Shown here piece by piece: positions 50,401-59,750 of a stretch of DNA of 64,000 nucleotides. The stretch is taken from positions 18,342,501 through 18,406,500 of the forward strand of contig NC_084467.1 in the NCBI RefSeq assembly GCF_027409185.1, read 5' to 3'. Each line of letters starts with the position of its first letter. Position 1 is the first letter of the stretch. The notes below the pieces were generated by a model. The model was given only the letters and a program-made list of their open reading frames with translations, had not been told where the DNA came from and made no database searches. Source of the DNA: Cynocephalus volans (taxonomy: Eukaryota > Chordata > Mammalia > Dermoptera > Cynocephalidae). Position numbers and translations under genes: made by a program.

Positions 50401-53400
50401 TGAGGATTTTGTGGGCCAGCCCGTGGCTCACAGGAGAGTATGGTGCCGATAACACCAAGGCCGTGGGTTCGGATCCCCCTATAGGGATGGCCGGTTAGCT
50501 CTCATGGGAGAGCGTGGTGCTGACAACACCAAGTCAAGGGTTAAGATCCCCTTACTGGTCATCTTTAAAAAAAAAAAAATGAGGATTTTTGTGGTGGCTA
50601 AACATTTTAATTATTGCTATTGATCCTGACTCCTTAAACCATGGAGAACAGAGTTGGCATAAAGGTCAAATGATTTTACTGTGCCGACCCTGCATGATAA
50701 CCACTTGAGCTTCTTGATAAAATGCAGATTCCTATGAATCTGAAACACTAAGGGCAGGCCCAAGAATATGAATTTTTACTACTGTCCCCAAGCTATTCTT
50801 GTGCACACTAATGTTTAAGTCCTACTGTGTTAAATTCAAGAGCTAGGTCATAACCAATGGCAAGAGTATATAGAAAAATAAGTCAACACAGGGCCGTATA
50901 AGTAAAAAGCAGCTGACTTTAATTTGGGGGAGATTTTCCAGAGCACAATGCATTCGTTCATTCAAAACTTATTGGATGCCAATTTATTAAATGTCTTTAA
51001 CTGCATCTGCATGCTTGTAAACTGGCTTTGGCCTTGGCGGTGTCTGATTCATAGCATTTGTCAACTTACATGGTATAAATTTCCCACCATGGCCAATTTC
51101 AACTACTAATGTGATATAACTGAATGCAGAGTTGGGAAGAGCTACACATAATCAGCTCTCTTGAGCTGGTAGAAACTGGCACACCACCATCTCTGAGTTC
51201 TAAGGATTCAGATATGAGGATTTAGTTCCTGCCCCCAGGTAATGCTAAGCTGGTAGGGTAGCCAATCATTTACATGAGACGTAAGTACTAAAGCAAAGGT
51301 ACAAAAAGTGCAGGGGGAAGCAGAGTCTGGCAGCTAACTGCTTGGGGTAGGGTTGGGTCATGAAGAAGCTGATACCTTAACCAATCTTGAAATACAGGAG
51401 TTCCCAAGGTGGGGTGGCCCATTCCAGACAAATAGGATAGTAGACACAAAAGATCACAGGCCAAGAATAGCCATGTGTGGGGAAGGGTATTTGGGGTGGG
51501 TTCAAGTTGAGGAGTGTGTGAGACATGGCCGAAGCCAGATTGTGGAAGGGGAGTCTTGGGTGCCAGCTAAGAAATAGAGAACAGAAAAATCTACCCACCA
51601 ACCCATTTACCTATTTCTGCCCTGCCTCATTTAGAATGAGACAGCATCAAAGACACATGGAGTAATACAACAATATAAAAAATAAGGCTGAAAATGAGGG
51701 AGATAAGTATAGGAGATGAGATGACCGTGGATCCTCACATTGTATATACTGTTATAGAAGGGCACCAAATGTGAATTCGATAGATATTTGTTGAGCACGT
51801 GTGACATGCCACACATTGTTCTCGATGCTGGGTGAACAGTGAACAGACAAGACCCCTCTCCTCATGGGTCTGACAGGACAGTATGTCCACTCGATAGGTC
51901 TAATGGATATCTCAGAATCTATTGCATTCTTTGATATGTCTGGGTAGGGAGGAAAAAGAGGAAAAGGAAGAATGAGGAGTCAGGTGAACAAGGAAAGAGA
52001 CTTAAAAAGGGAGTTAGGGAGACATCCGTCCATCCATATGGGCATCTGCTGGCCAGGCTCTCCCTGATGGGCGCTGCCTGTCTTCTGAGCCACAGCACAG
52101 CGGGCAGCCCATCCCCAAGTTGTTACATTTCTTATTGAAGCAAAAAATGTCCTATATGTCTTAAGAAACTTCCTGCCTGGGGCAAAAGACCCCAGGACTA
52201 AGGTCTCCTTGGGATCCATATGTTGAAATCCTAACCTCCAAGGTGATGGTATTAGGGGGTGGGGTCTTTGGAAGGCAATTAGATCATGAGGACTCTGCCC
52301 TCATGAATGGGTTTAGTGCCCTTATAAGAAAAGGCCTGAGAGAGACCCCTCCCTCCTTCTACCATGTGAAGTTACAGTAGAAGATGGCTGTCTGTGAGGA
52401 AGCAGACCCTCGCCAGACACCTTGATCTTGGACTGTCCCAAGAAATAAATGTCTGCTGTTTATAAGCCACCCAGTCTGTGGTGTTTTTGTTATGGTAGCC
52501 TGAACTGACTAAGACACAGTCTAAAGCCACGATGCAATTTATAACTCTGGGCACAAAAGAAAAAGAAAGAAAAAAAAGAAAATATAACTTTGGGCATACA
52601 TTGCTATTGGCCTAAAAAGCTCAGATCTTTTACATTAACCAGAAAGATAACATTGGGCCGAGCCCGTGGTGCACTCGGGAGAGTGCGGCGCTGGGAGCGC
52701 GGCGACGCTCCCGCCGCTGCCGCGGGTTCGGATCCTATATAGGAATGGCCGGTGCACTCACTGGCTGAGTGCCGATCACGAAAAAGACAAAAAAAAAAAA
52801 AAAAAAAAAACAGAAAGATAACATTGGTCCAACTGTGCCAAGTGCCCCATTTTATCCTAAAGTCTGTCTCTTTGTTGTTTTGGGTACTTGAGAAAAAGTG
52901 AACCCTCTCCTCAGAAAAATGTCCATACACTCACTACATAACACACATACGTACATACACCACACATACTCTAACCATATACCAAACACATCCCACAATC
53001 ACCAACACTACATACACACACACTCCACACATCGTATACTCCACACACATATACTAAACACCAAACACACTCCACACATCACACACACCCACTACACACA
53101 CAGCACAAACACACATACCCTTGCCAACAGTTTCAGAGGGTTCCCAAACACCCGAGGCTCACCCGGACTCCAGGACCCCAACCCATTTCCACTCCAGTTC
53201 TCTGGGTCACTTCAGTTCTTCAATCTCTAGGTGCTTGCAGGAAATCCCCTCAATTAGTTCTGGCAGTAAAGAGCCACCCGTACCTGAGGGTGTGCAAAAG
53301 GTCTTTCCAAGATGTAGGTTCTGAAATGAACAGTTCTGGGATCAAGTCCTCATCTGTCACTTACTTGTTGTGTGTGGCCTCAGTCTTCTCATCTAGAAAA

Positions 53401-56400
53401 CGGGGGTATTTCCTCTTTCATAGCATTGTGATGAGGGTTACATAAAATGATCGGTGAATGAGCCTGTCATGTACTAATTCTGGAGAGGGCTTTATGTGTA
53501 TCAACCTTCTACACACTTCACTACACTTCACCTACGTTAACGCATTTAATCCTCCACGAGACAGCTAGTATTATTACCCCTGTTTTACAGATGAGGAAAC
53601 TGAGGCACAGAGAGGTTAAGTGGCTTGTCCAAGATCACACAGCTAAGTGGCAGAGGCGAAACTCAAACTCAGGCAGTGTGGCACAGCTCCTGAGCGTCAC
53701 CTACCGTACCATTCTTCATATAGGGGTGTTCCCTTTTCCTTCCCCTATTGTACCCTCTAAGTTGGGTCAATGCTTCCCTCCTATAAGTCCGTATGGTGGC
53801 TTTATCAGGGCACTTATCACTCTGTATTATTCATAATTGTTACAAGGCTCTGCTTTAACCAGCCGAGCTAACTGGCCAGCCCTGTATTATATATATTTGT
53901 AAATGTGTCTGTTTCCCCCCCTTGGACTCTTGTTCTGGCCTAGTCCCAAAGCTGGATACTGGCATACAGGACTGAATAAGAGAAGAGGGAGACATGAAGC
54001 AGCGAAGAGCAGCTCCTCTGGGGCCAGAGAGCATGCTTGCTGGCTTCAACACTTTCTAGCTGTGTGCACAGGCAAATCAGTTCACTCCTCTGAGCCTCAG
54101 TATCCTTGTCTGTAAAATGGGGATTTCTATCTCGTTTGGTGTGAAGATAAAATTGGCCAGTGTGCTTCAAATGTTTAGCACAGCACTTGGTACATATTAG
54201 CTGTGTTTAACTGTCCTGATGATCCAGAAGCCCGTGGGGAGGCTGAGATGGGTCCGGTTGAAAAAGCCTCCTGGCTCATCTCTGCTGAGTCACAAACCAC
54301 TGCCTCTCAGATCTGGGCAAAGCTAAACGGGCCTGGCCCTTCCCTCACCTCTGCTGTCATCTTGGCAATGAGCCCTGCTGAGATGGCTCCGCTGAGTACG
54401 TTCCGCCTCAGGCCAGGGTTCCTGGGGTCCTTGAGGTTGCTGATCCGGCTGCGCACGCGGTTCCGGTACTTCATGTCCGTGCTCTTGAGCTCCTGGTAGA
54501 TATGTGACATGGTTAAGGGCCAGCCAGCCACTTGTGGAGGGGCACAGAAGGATGTGAGCCTCACCCTGAAGCCTGAGGAGCCCCAGGGCCATCTCTTCCT
54601 CTCCTTGGACTGCTACAGGGGTCAGGTACATTTGTGGCCTCTTACTCTCCAAGTGGGGGTCTCACTGGGGCATTTGGGGTTAACCAAGTATCAAAGACAA
54701 AAAACAGCTTCCAAAGTGAGATCAGACCATAGCAAGCACAATGGTGTCAGGGACCCTGGGAACAGACACTCTGGATTTATCTGAGCCTCTTGTGTCACCT
54801 CAGGTGAGTCACATGACTTCTCTGTGCCTCAGTTTCCTTACTTATAAAATACAGGGCTGTTGCAAGGATTCAAGGAGCTAAGCCACATGATGCACTTGCA
54901 TGGTGTCTGGGACATATCGAGTGTTCAACATTTATGGTCTAAGATGACGATGATGACAATGATGAAGATAACCTCTAGTCTGTAAGGGCCCTTGGAGGTT
55001 GTGAGTCCAACTGTCAGAGGAAAAGATGTTTAAGGCTCTAAGAAGTATTGCAATAAAGAAATCGTTGAGCTTTGTTTAATCTCATGTTGTCAACATATTC
55101 GATCACAGAACCTCTCCCACCCTCCTTTTCCCTACTAATACCTATTACCAACCCATGGAATCCACTTTGGGAACTGCTGGTCAGAGTTACTATGTCTCCC
55201 ATTAATAGGTGAGGACGCTGAGGGTTAGAAAGGGTGTGGGCCCTTGCTCAAGGTCACAGGGCAAATTCCTGGCAGAGACAGGGCTGGAAGCCAGACCCCC
55301 TCCTAACAGTAATGCTCTCTCCACTCACCCGGCAGGAAATCACCCCTGGCCACCGACCACAGTGAGTTTCTGTCCAAACACTGCATCCCAGACAGGCCTC
55401 CCACCCCCCTCCGCCCTGTGGAGGAGCTCAGGGAACACAGCCTCATTTTCTTGGTCTCCTGAGCCAAGTGGGATCAGGAAGACAAAGCTGTTGCTGGGAA
55501 AAACCAAGTGCAAGACAGAGACTGCGAGGAATGCGAGAAAATGGGAACAGCTGACTTGCTAGAAGTGGTGGGAGGGCAGGTGGCATTATTTCTTTTTTCT
55601 GTTGTTGTTTGTATAACAAAAGTGTGAAAAGAAAAGAATATGCCATAATACACTTGAAAGCCAAAAAATGTGTTAAAAATCTGCCATTTGGGATTCCTGG
55701 TATGAGGGGACAGCATTGCTGGTGATACTTTCATCAGCCTCTTCCTGACTCCTTCATTTGCCAAGACCTCGGGAGAGAACGAGGTGGAGAGCAGACCCAG
55801 GGTCACTGGTCCCCCGGAGGAGCACACGCAGGCCGCACAGCTGCCATGTAAGTCTAGGGTTGCTCCAAAGAGGCCAGATCTTTTTTAGGACACTGAGCAG
55901 TCAAGCCCCCAAGTTTATCCTCTCCCTGACCTCCCACCAGCTAAGAGGAAAGAGCTAAAGGGCTTGCTGCAGCTTTGATTTCCTCTCCTTTAGAAAGGGA
56001 GTTCGGTGGAGGCAGCAAATGAGGAGGGGAGGCCGGGAGGGGAATAGGCACTGGACCATCCACTTTTGCTTCAAACTGGGTTTGAGGGTGGAAGGAACAT
56101 GCTTGGAGGGACAACTATTCCAGAGAAAATGAAGATAAAGTTCATAGTCATCCTGATACTTCTTGCTCTGTGTTCTAGAATTAACAGGAAATTATGAAAA
56201 CATACTTGTTGAGGTATTGGATGGTTCAAGACTTGTTCAGGTATTGCTGGTTAAACATTAAATGATGGTAGAGGGAAACTACCAGCATATGTGTTGGGGA
56301 GTATCAGGGTGGGCCTTAGGCAGGAGATGAAAGCAGGCAAGTTAGTTATCTGCGGATTGGCCCCTGGCCCTCCCAATGGACCCCCAGGTAAGCTCTCCAA

Positions 56401-57796
56401 GTAGAGCCCAGGAAGCCTCAAAAGGGTCACTTGTACCTCAGTGTGACACTTAGACTCCCTCTCCCCTCATTCTGTCCCCCTCCCTCCACACCCCTTTATC
56501 TTTGACATGAAAACTTTTGTCTCCAGTAAAAGAAATTCCATGCATTCATTTAGCAGGGGCACAGTGGGGAGAAATTTTTTTCCTCCAAGCCAAAAATCTT
56601 TCAGTGCAATAAACCCATATCACAGTGGTGGTCACCTTCTCTGTCTGCGCAAGGCCCCTTTCAGATGGGAAGTGGGGGAATGGGGCATATGAAGAGTTCA
56701 GTATGTGGAATCCAAAGAACAACGTTTTCAGTCCAGCTCTGACATCCACTAGTTCCTGAGCCTCAGTTTCCTTATCTGTAAAATGGAAACAACAGCCCCT
56801 GCCTCACAGAGATTGTTGTGAGCCGAGGACGGAAATGCCAACTGCCCAGCACAGTGCCTGGTACACATGAGGGAGTCCGAATGGGAGCTGTTACCTTCAA
56901 GGATGGAAGCGAGGAGGCTGAACATGAGAAATGCCATCCTCTCTGTCTGCTCTGATCCAGGAGGTGACAACTTGACCAACCGAGGCATGTTATGGCACAG
57001 CCTGTCTAGCACAGAAGTTGAGCCCTCAGGTTCTAAGTCACACTTCCTGGGTTCAAATCCCAACTCTGCCACTGCTATTAGTTGCATGAGCTTTGGCCAG
57101 TGACTTAACCTCTCTGAGCCTCAGTTACCTCTCACCTGTAAAACTGGATAAATCAGAGAACCTACCTTGTGGTGGTGTTTCAATCTGAATGAGGTACTAC
57201 TTGCAAACAGCTTAACGAGGGGCTGGCAGGTGCAAAATTTAATAATAAATGTTAGCTAGAATTAAGAACTATGGTTCAGGGGCAGAGCAGGGGTCTGTTC
57301 CCAGAGCCCTTCTCCCACCCCCTCACTGTCCCAGGTCCCTTGCATGTAGGAGGCCCGCTGCTAGACAGTCCAGACACCTACAGCCCCAGCACGGTTCAAG
57401 GATATGATCTTCGATTTCTGATGCCATCTTGTCACAGTCAACTCCATAGTCCTTGTAATCGTCTAAAAGAGATTCAAGAAATACAGACATCAGCCAGAGC
57501 CTTGGCAGTGAAGTCTGCTTGTGCCAGGGACTACTGCGGTCCTGTGCTGTTACAGGGTGCTAGGAAAGACTGAATCTCACCTGCCCTTGAGAGCCCCTTT
57601 CCCTCCCCCATCCCTGGCCAAGGCCTTCTCACCGTCTGCCTTCAGGGCCGCTGACAGCATCTCCACACACTTGTCCCGGACAGAGTCCCCTGTGAGATAG
57701 CAGGGAGCCAGGAGGCAGATAGAGGGGGCAAACGTGGGGGTCAAGGGGCTGCTGGGGGTCTTGGGGGTCTCCACTTTCGATTTGCTGCTGTTTGAT
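44325..57796 (-). CDS. TCEA3: TCEA3, TFIIS-type elongation factor, 3' exons (partial)
   Basis: Six exons (57796-57633, 57462-57406, 54503-54349, 49589-49443, 47465-47394 and the last ending its CDS at 44431) join to residues 149-348 of TCEA3. TFIIS proteins bind backtracked RNA polymerase II and stimulate cleavage of the nascent RNA. Present are part of the linker, the central polymerase-binding domain, and the C-terminal zinc ribbon with the catalytic Asp-Glu pair in RSADEP. The N-terminal exons are not visible up to 64000 and must lie beyond the edge. Identity as TCEA3 rather than TCEA1 or TCEA2 rests on [24 protein letters not shown] and on neighbouring ZNF436. One intron (54504-57405) is U12-type AT-AC. 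Confidence 0.95.
44345..44350 (-). terminator. TCEA3 polyadenylation signal
   Basis: AATAAA on the minus strand lies about 80 nt past the TCEA3 stop codon. Cleavage would be expected near 44315-44335. Confidence 0.8.
44520..44700 (+). mobile_element. MIR SINE next to the TCEA3 terminal exon
   Basis: GAGTCCAAACCCCAGCTCTG, TGTGTGCCCTAGAGCAAATC and CATCTGTAAAATGGGATCAT mark it. It lies about 90 bp into the last intron. Confidence 0.8.
44870..45065 (-). mobile_element. MIR SINE
   Basis: TTATTGAGCACTTACTCTGT, CACATGTATTAACTCATTTC and TTTTTACAGGTAAGGAAGC follow the MIR minus strand. Confidence 0.8.
45290..45490 (-). mobile_element. MIR SINE
   Basis: CTCTAATCCTCAAAACAGTT, GAGATGAGGAAATCCAGGCC and GGATTTGAACCTCATGGC are clear. 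It keeps the tRNA-like end CTCTAGACCACTAGGCTACT. Confidence 0.8.
45571..45863 (+). mobile_element. CYN-like SINE monomer-length copy, split by a nested SINE
   Basis: Left part 45571-45653 runs from AGGCCGGCCCATGGCTCACT to CTTACTGGTCATCTTTA. The end recurs after the inserted element as TACCGGTCATCTTTA plus the A tail. It looks like a left head joined to the right unit's end. Confidence 0.85.
45654..45833 (-). mobile_element. CYN-like SINE dimer nested in another SINE
   Basis: The reverse complement runs GGGCCGGCCCCGTGGCTCAC to CCCCTTACCGGTCAG. TACTGGTCATCTTTA at 45639-45653 and TACCGGTCATCTTTA at 45834-45848 flank it. Confidence 0.88.
45993..46139 (-). mobile_element. GC-rich short-dimer SINE with target-site duplication
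   Basis: TACCCTCACTGTTTTT flanks it exactly at 45977-45992 and 46140-46155. The reverse complement starts GGGCCGAGCCCGTGGCGCAC. Confidence 0.94.
46226..46318 (-). mobile_element. tRNA-Ile-derived SINE monomer
   Basis: The reverse complement reads GGACTGGCTGGTTAGCTCAA at the head and CCAGCTAGCTGCC at the end. Confidence 0.88.
46398..46485 (+). mobile_element. tRNA-Ile-derived SINE monomer with an (ATC)n tail
   Basis: GGGATGGCCAGTTAGCTCAG at the head. The tail is (ATC)n, not poly(A), and runs to about 46506. Confidence 0.85.
47394..47465 (-). CDS. TCEA3: TCEA3 zinc-ribbon exon with the catalytic Asp-Glu pair
   Basis: This 72-bp exon encodes [20 protein letters not shown] and NRWK. The Asp-Glu of RSADEP is the acidic pair that reaches the polymerase active site and drives transcript cleavage. 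CNEC is the second zinc cysteine pair. The acceptor is CTCTCAG|GTGCAG and the donor GGAAG|GTCTGT. Confidence 0.97.
47485..47815 (+). mobile_element. L2 LINE 3' portion, abutting a TCEA3 exon
   Basis: AGATCTGCCATGGCTCCCAC, TGGCCTTTGCACTTTCACTC and CAAGACTCATCTCCTACAGG follow the L2 plus strand. It begins about 20 bp upstream of the zinc-ribbon exon acceptor. Confidence 0.65.
48476..48647 (+). mobile_element. CYN-like SINE dimer with target-site duplication
   Basis: GGGGCCGGCCCGTGGCTCAC at the head and TTACTGGTCATCTTT plus A at the end. AAATCTGGCTT flanks it at 48465-48475 and 48648-48658. Confidence 0.94.
48724..48828 (+). mobile_element. tRNA-Ile-derived SINE monomer with target-site duplication
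   Basis: GGCACTGGCTGATCAGCTCA at the head and CCAGCCAGCTGC plus A at the end. AGAATCCGAGAACA (48710-48723) recurs with changes at 48829-48842. Confidence 0.88.
49010..49160 (+). mobile_element. MIR SINE
   Basis: GTTACTATCTCTGCCACTGG and GGGCCTCAGTTTTCCAATAC mark a plus-strand MIR. Confidence 0.6.
49443..49589 (-). CDS. TCEA3: TCEA3 exon for the interdomain linker and first zinc knuckle
   Basis: This 147-bp, phase-0 exon encodes [20 protein letters not shown], then [20 protein letters not shown] and [13 protein letters not shown] supplies the first pair of zinc-binding cysteines. The acceptor is TCTCCAG|GAAATG and the donor CCAG|GTATGG. The frame runs on into the intron as an open read-through, which is not part of the protein. 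Confidence 0.96.
50414..50576 (+). mobile_element. CYN-like SINE dimer with target-site duplication
   Basis: GGCCAGCCCGTGGCTCACAG at the head and CTTACTGGTCATCTTTAAAA at the end. AAAATGAGGATTTTGTG at 50397-50413 recurs with one extra T at the 3' side. Confidence 0.93.
50685..50830 (+). mobile_element. hAT-Charlie-like DNA transposon remnant
   Basis: GATAAAATGCAGATTCCTAT, GGCAGGCCCAAGAATATGAA and GTGCACACTAATGTTTAAGT resemble MER5/MER20-type elements. Confidence 0.5.
51280..51560 (-). mobile_element. Probable L2 LINE fragment
   Basis: TGTGTGAGACATGGCCGAAG and CCAGATTGTGG fit the L2 minus strand weakly. Confidence 0.4.
51770..51900 (-). mobile_element. L2 3'-end fragment
   Basis: GATAGATATTTGTTGAGCAC, GTGAACAGACAAGACCCCTC and TCCTCATGGGTCTGACAG follow the reverse complement of the L2 terminus. 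Confidence 0.5.
52205..52516 (+). mobile_element. ERVL-MaLR LTR (MLT1-like)
   Basis: CATATGTTGAAATCCTAACC at the left, AATGGGTTTAGTGCCCTTAT in the middle, GTTTATAAGCCACCCAGTCT and GAACTGACTAAGACAC at the right. It is a solitary LTR with no viral genes. Confidence 0.7.
52657..52810 (+). mobile_element. GC-rich short-dimer SINE with target-site duplication
   Basis: GCCGAGCCCGTGGTGCACTC at the head and GATCACGAAAAAGAC plus A at the end. CAGAAAGATAACATTGG flanks it exactly at 52640-52656 and 52811-52827. Confidence 0.95.
52925..53120. repeat. CA-rich degenerate satellite-like tract
   Basis: About 195 bp with almost no G on the plus strand: irregular ACAC, CACAT, CCACAC and ATACA words. Frames through it are His/Thr-rich and meaningless. 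Confidence 0.8.
53325..53475 (+). mobile_element. MIR SINE
   Basis: CATCTGTCACTTACTTGTTG, GTGGCCTCAGTCTTCTCATC and ATGAGGGTTACATAAAATG mark it. It lies tail to tail with the next MIR. Confidence 0.75.
53480..53700 (-). mobile_element. MIR SINE, well kept
   Basis: ACAGATGAGGAAACTGAGGC is identical to the consensus I remember and is followed by GGCTTGTCCAAGATCACACA. Confidence 0.85.
53838..53882 (-). mobile_element. Short 3'-truncated SINE fragment
   Basis: The reverse complement GGGCTGGCCAGTTAGCTCGG continues to CTTGTAAC, then stops without an A tail. CTGTATTAT occurs on both sides (53822 and 53882). Confidence 0.6.
54025..54215 (+). mobile_element. MIR SINE
   Basis: AGCATGCTTGCTGGCTTCAA, CTGAGCCTCAGTATCCTTGT and TGTAAAATGGGGATTTC mark a plus-strand MIR. 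Confidence 0.75.
54349..54503 (-). CDS. TCEA3: TCEA3 central-domain exon downstream of the AT-AC intron
   Basis: This 155-bp exon encodes (H)[19 protein letters not shown], then [20 protein letters not shown] and [12 protein letters not shown]. This is the helical polymerase-binding domain II. No AG precedes it: the intron ends GTCAC. The donor at the other end is an ordinary GAG|GTGAGG. Confidence 0.96.
54760..54940 (+). mobile_element. MIR SINE inside the AT-AC intron
   Basis: CTCTGTGCCTCAGTTTCCTT and GGACATATCGAGTGTTCAAC mark it. Confidence 0.75.
55180..55335 (-). mobile_element. MIR SINE
   Basis: TAGGTGAGGACGCTGAGGGT, CTTGCTCAAGGTCACAGGGC and ACAGGGCTGGAAGCCAGACC follow the MIR minus strand. 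Confidence 0.7.
55336..56689. other. TCEA3 AT-AC intron interior, no further feature
   Basis: Unique sequence with purine-rich stretches. The open frames on both strands match no protein I know. Confidence 0.5.
56690..56885 (+). mobile_element. MIR SINE
   Basis: CCTCAGTTTCCTTATCTGTA, AAATGGAAACAACAGC and AGCACAGTGCCTGGTACACA mark it. Confidence 0.8.
57010..57265 (+). mobile_element. MIR SINE, full length
   Basis: CACTTCCTGGGTTCAAATCC, CAACTCTGCCACTGCTATTA and TAACCTCTCTGAGCCTCAGT mark it. Its 3' end is about 140 bp from the AT-AC donor. Confidence 0.82.
57406..57462 (-). CDS. TCEA3: TCEA3 57-bp exon upstream of the AT-AC intron
   Basis: The exon encodes (D)[18 protein letters not shown] plus the first base of His. 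The acceptor is a normal TTTTAG|ACGATT. The 3' end is followed by ATATCCTT, the U12-type donor, with no GT at the boundary. The reading frame needs exactly this junction: GAAGATC joined to ATATCTAC gives E-D-H-I-Y. Confidence 0.95.
57633..57796 (-). CDS. TCEA3: TCEA3 exon encoding linker and start of central domain
   Basis: This 164-bp exon has acceptor CCTCAG|ATCAAA and donor GACG|GTGAGA. It encodes [20 protein letters not shown], then [20 protein letters not shown] and [14 protein letters not shown]. The Ser/Pro-rich linker runs into the first helix of the TFIIS central domain. The split codon at the end completes Asp with the next exon. Confidence 0.96.
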
Positions 57797-57869
57797 CTGA
57801 GGATGACAATCAGTAATAGACATTTTGACATTAAGGAAAAAAAAAAACATTTATTGAGTACCATTCTGC

Positions 57870-58145
57870 TTTTTACAGATGATCTCCTTTAATCCTCATA
57901 ACAACCCTATGGGGCATGTACTATTTTAGGCACTTGACATGGATCAACTCATTTAATCCTCATAACAATCCCATGAGGTTGATACTATTCTTATCCCCAT
58001 TTTAGAGTGTATTTTAAAGTGCATTTTAGAGGAAGATGCATTTGAAGATGCACGTGACTCAGGTCACACATCTGCAACTAGTAGAAACAGAATTCAGACC
58101 CAAGCAGTTGAACTCCGGTGCCCTAGCTCTTAACCAACCACTGCG
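57870..58145 (-). mobile_element. MIR SINE pair or partly duplicated MIR
   Basis: TCCTTTAATCCTCATAACAA occurs near 57887 and CATTTAATCCTCATAACAAT near 57951, so the 3' segment is present twice. It starts about 75 bp upstream of a TCEA3 exon. Confidence 0.7.
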
Positions 58146-58239
58146 CTCCACTCATTAAAGAATAGTGTTACACCACCAATGATTATGCTACAGTCTACTG
58201 TGCACTGTGCTAGCTGCTCTCTATATAAACTCTCATAAA

Positions 58240-58384
58240 TATATGGACCATTTATTCACTCATTCAAAAAATATTTATTAGGCACCTATTCTCCAGGTAC
58301 CATACCAAGGACAAGGGATAAAGCAGATACATCAGAAAAGCTCCCTCCCTCAAGGAGCTTACAGTCTAGTGAATAGTGACTACC
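58240..58384 (-). mobile_element. L2 3'-end fragment
   Basis: CATTCAAAAAATATTTATTA, GGCACCTATTCTCCAGGTAC and AAGGAGCTTACAGTCTAGTG follow the reverse complement of the L2 terminus. Confidence 0.55.
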
Positions 58385-58625
58385 TACCACCATTTAAGAG
58401 GGCTGGCATTTACAAGATGCCAGAACTGTACCAGGCACTTTACAAGCACTTCCTAACTTAATCTCAGGAGATAGATATTCTCATCATCCCCATTTACAGA
58501 TGAGAAAACAAACCTAGAGAGTTACACCATTGAGATTTGCCTAAGTTTATAACAGCACTGAGATTTGAACCCAGCTCTATCTGATTCCAATGCCCATGCC
58601 CTTAGCTCTATGATATACTGTCCAA
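58385..58625 (-). mobile_element. MIR SINE
   Basis: ACTGTACCAGGCACTTTACA, CATCCCCATTTACAGATGAG and GAGATTTGAACCCAGCTCTA mark it. Confidence 0.8.
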
Positions 58626-58699
58626 CAATGATCCCATCTTGGTTTGGGTTTTGAAAAACACAAATACGTATGTATTATGAGCAGATGATTGGCTTACCA

Positions 58700-59065
58700 C
58701 GAGTCTTAGCTTGGGCTGCCATAACAAAATATCACAGACTGGGTGGCTTCAACTACGGAAATTTATTTCTTACAGTTCTGGAGGGTGGGAAGCCCAAGAT
58801 CAAGGTGCCAGTCAATTCAGTTTCTGGTGAGGGCTCTCTTCCTGGCTTGCAAATGGCCACCTTCTAGCTGTCTTCACACGGGGAGAGGGATCAAGCTCTC
58901 TGGTGTCTCTTCTTACAGGGACACTAATCCTATTGGATCAGGGCTCCACACTTATGACTTCATTTAACCTTAATTACCTCCATAAAGGCCCTATCTCCAA
59001 ATAGTCACATTGGGGTTTGGGGCTTCAACATATGAATTTTGGGAGGTCACAAACATTCGGTCCAT
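58700..59065 (-). mobile_element. ERVL-MaLR LTR (MLT1-like)
   Basis: CACAGACTGGGTGGCTTCAA, TTCTTACAGTTCTGGAGGGT and CATATGAATTTTGGGAGGTC are the reverse strand of the same LTR family as at 52205. No internal viral sequence is present. Confidence 0.7.
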
Positions 59066-59284
59066 AACACCATATTGACAGCAATGATCTTTCTGAGATG
59101 GGATTATAGGAGATTTTCATTTTCTTCTTTTGCTTATGCTTGTGTTCTAAATCTTCCATGAAGAATATATCTACTTCTGTCATGAGAAAGACTTTTTCAC
59201 ATTTGATGGTCACGAGTGTTCGCTCTGTGCTGATGGTCAAACAGGCTTCCTGTCCTCCTGTTCTCAAGGAGTTTTTGGCAAATG

Positions 59285-59750
59285 GTGGAAGAAACCCAAA
59301 TATCCACTGACAATGGATAAACAAAATGTGGCGTATACATGCAACGGTCTATCACTCAGCCATAAAAAGGAATGAAATTCTGACACATACTACAACATGG
59401 ATGAACTATGAAGACATTATGATAAGTGAAATAAGCCAGACATGAAATGACAAATATTATATGATTCCACGTATAGGAAGTATCTAGAATAGTCAGATTC
59501 AGAGAGACAGAAAGTAGAGTGGCAGTTGTCAAGGGCTGGGATGAGGAGGGAATGAGGAGCAGCTGTTTAATGGATAAAGAGTTTCAGTTCAGGAAGATGA
59601 AAAAAGTTCTGGAGATGGCAGGTGATGATGGTTGTGCAACCACATGCATGTACTTCATGCCACTGAACCGACCATACACTTGATGGTTAAAATGAGTAAA
59701 TGTTACGTTATATAATATATTTTAACACAAGAAAAAAATCTATATAGTAA
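59285..59750 (+). mobile_element. L1 ORF2 end plus 3' UTR
   Basis: AAATATCCACTGACAATGGA, GGATGAACTATGAAGACATT and AAATAAGCCAGACATGAAAT are the end of L1 ORF2. AAAGAGTTTCAGTTCAGGAA and GATGGTTAAAATGAGTAAAT belong to the 3' UTR. Confidence 0.8.

Larger units (their letters stand above)
54504..57405 (-). other. U12-type AT-AC intron of TCEA3
   Basis: The intron starts ATATCCTTGAACC and ends with AC. It has CCTTAAC about 10 nt before the 3' end, matching the minor-spliceosome branch site TCCTTAAC. The coding frame fixes both ends exactly. This is one of the rare AT-AC class spliced by U11/U12 and U4atac/U6atac. Confidence 0.9.
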
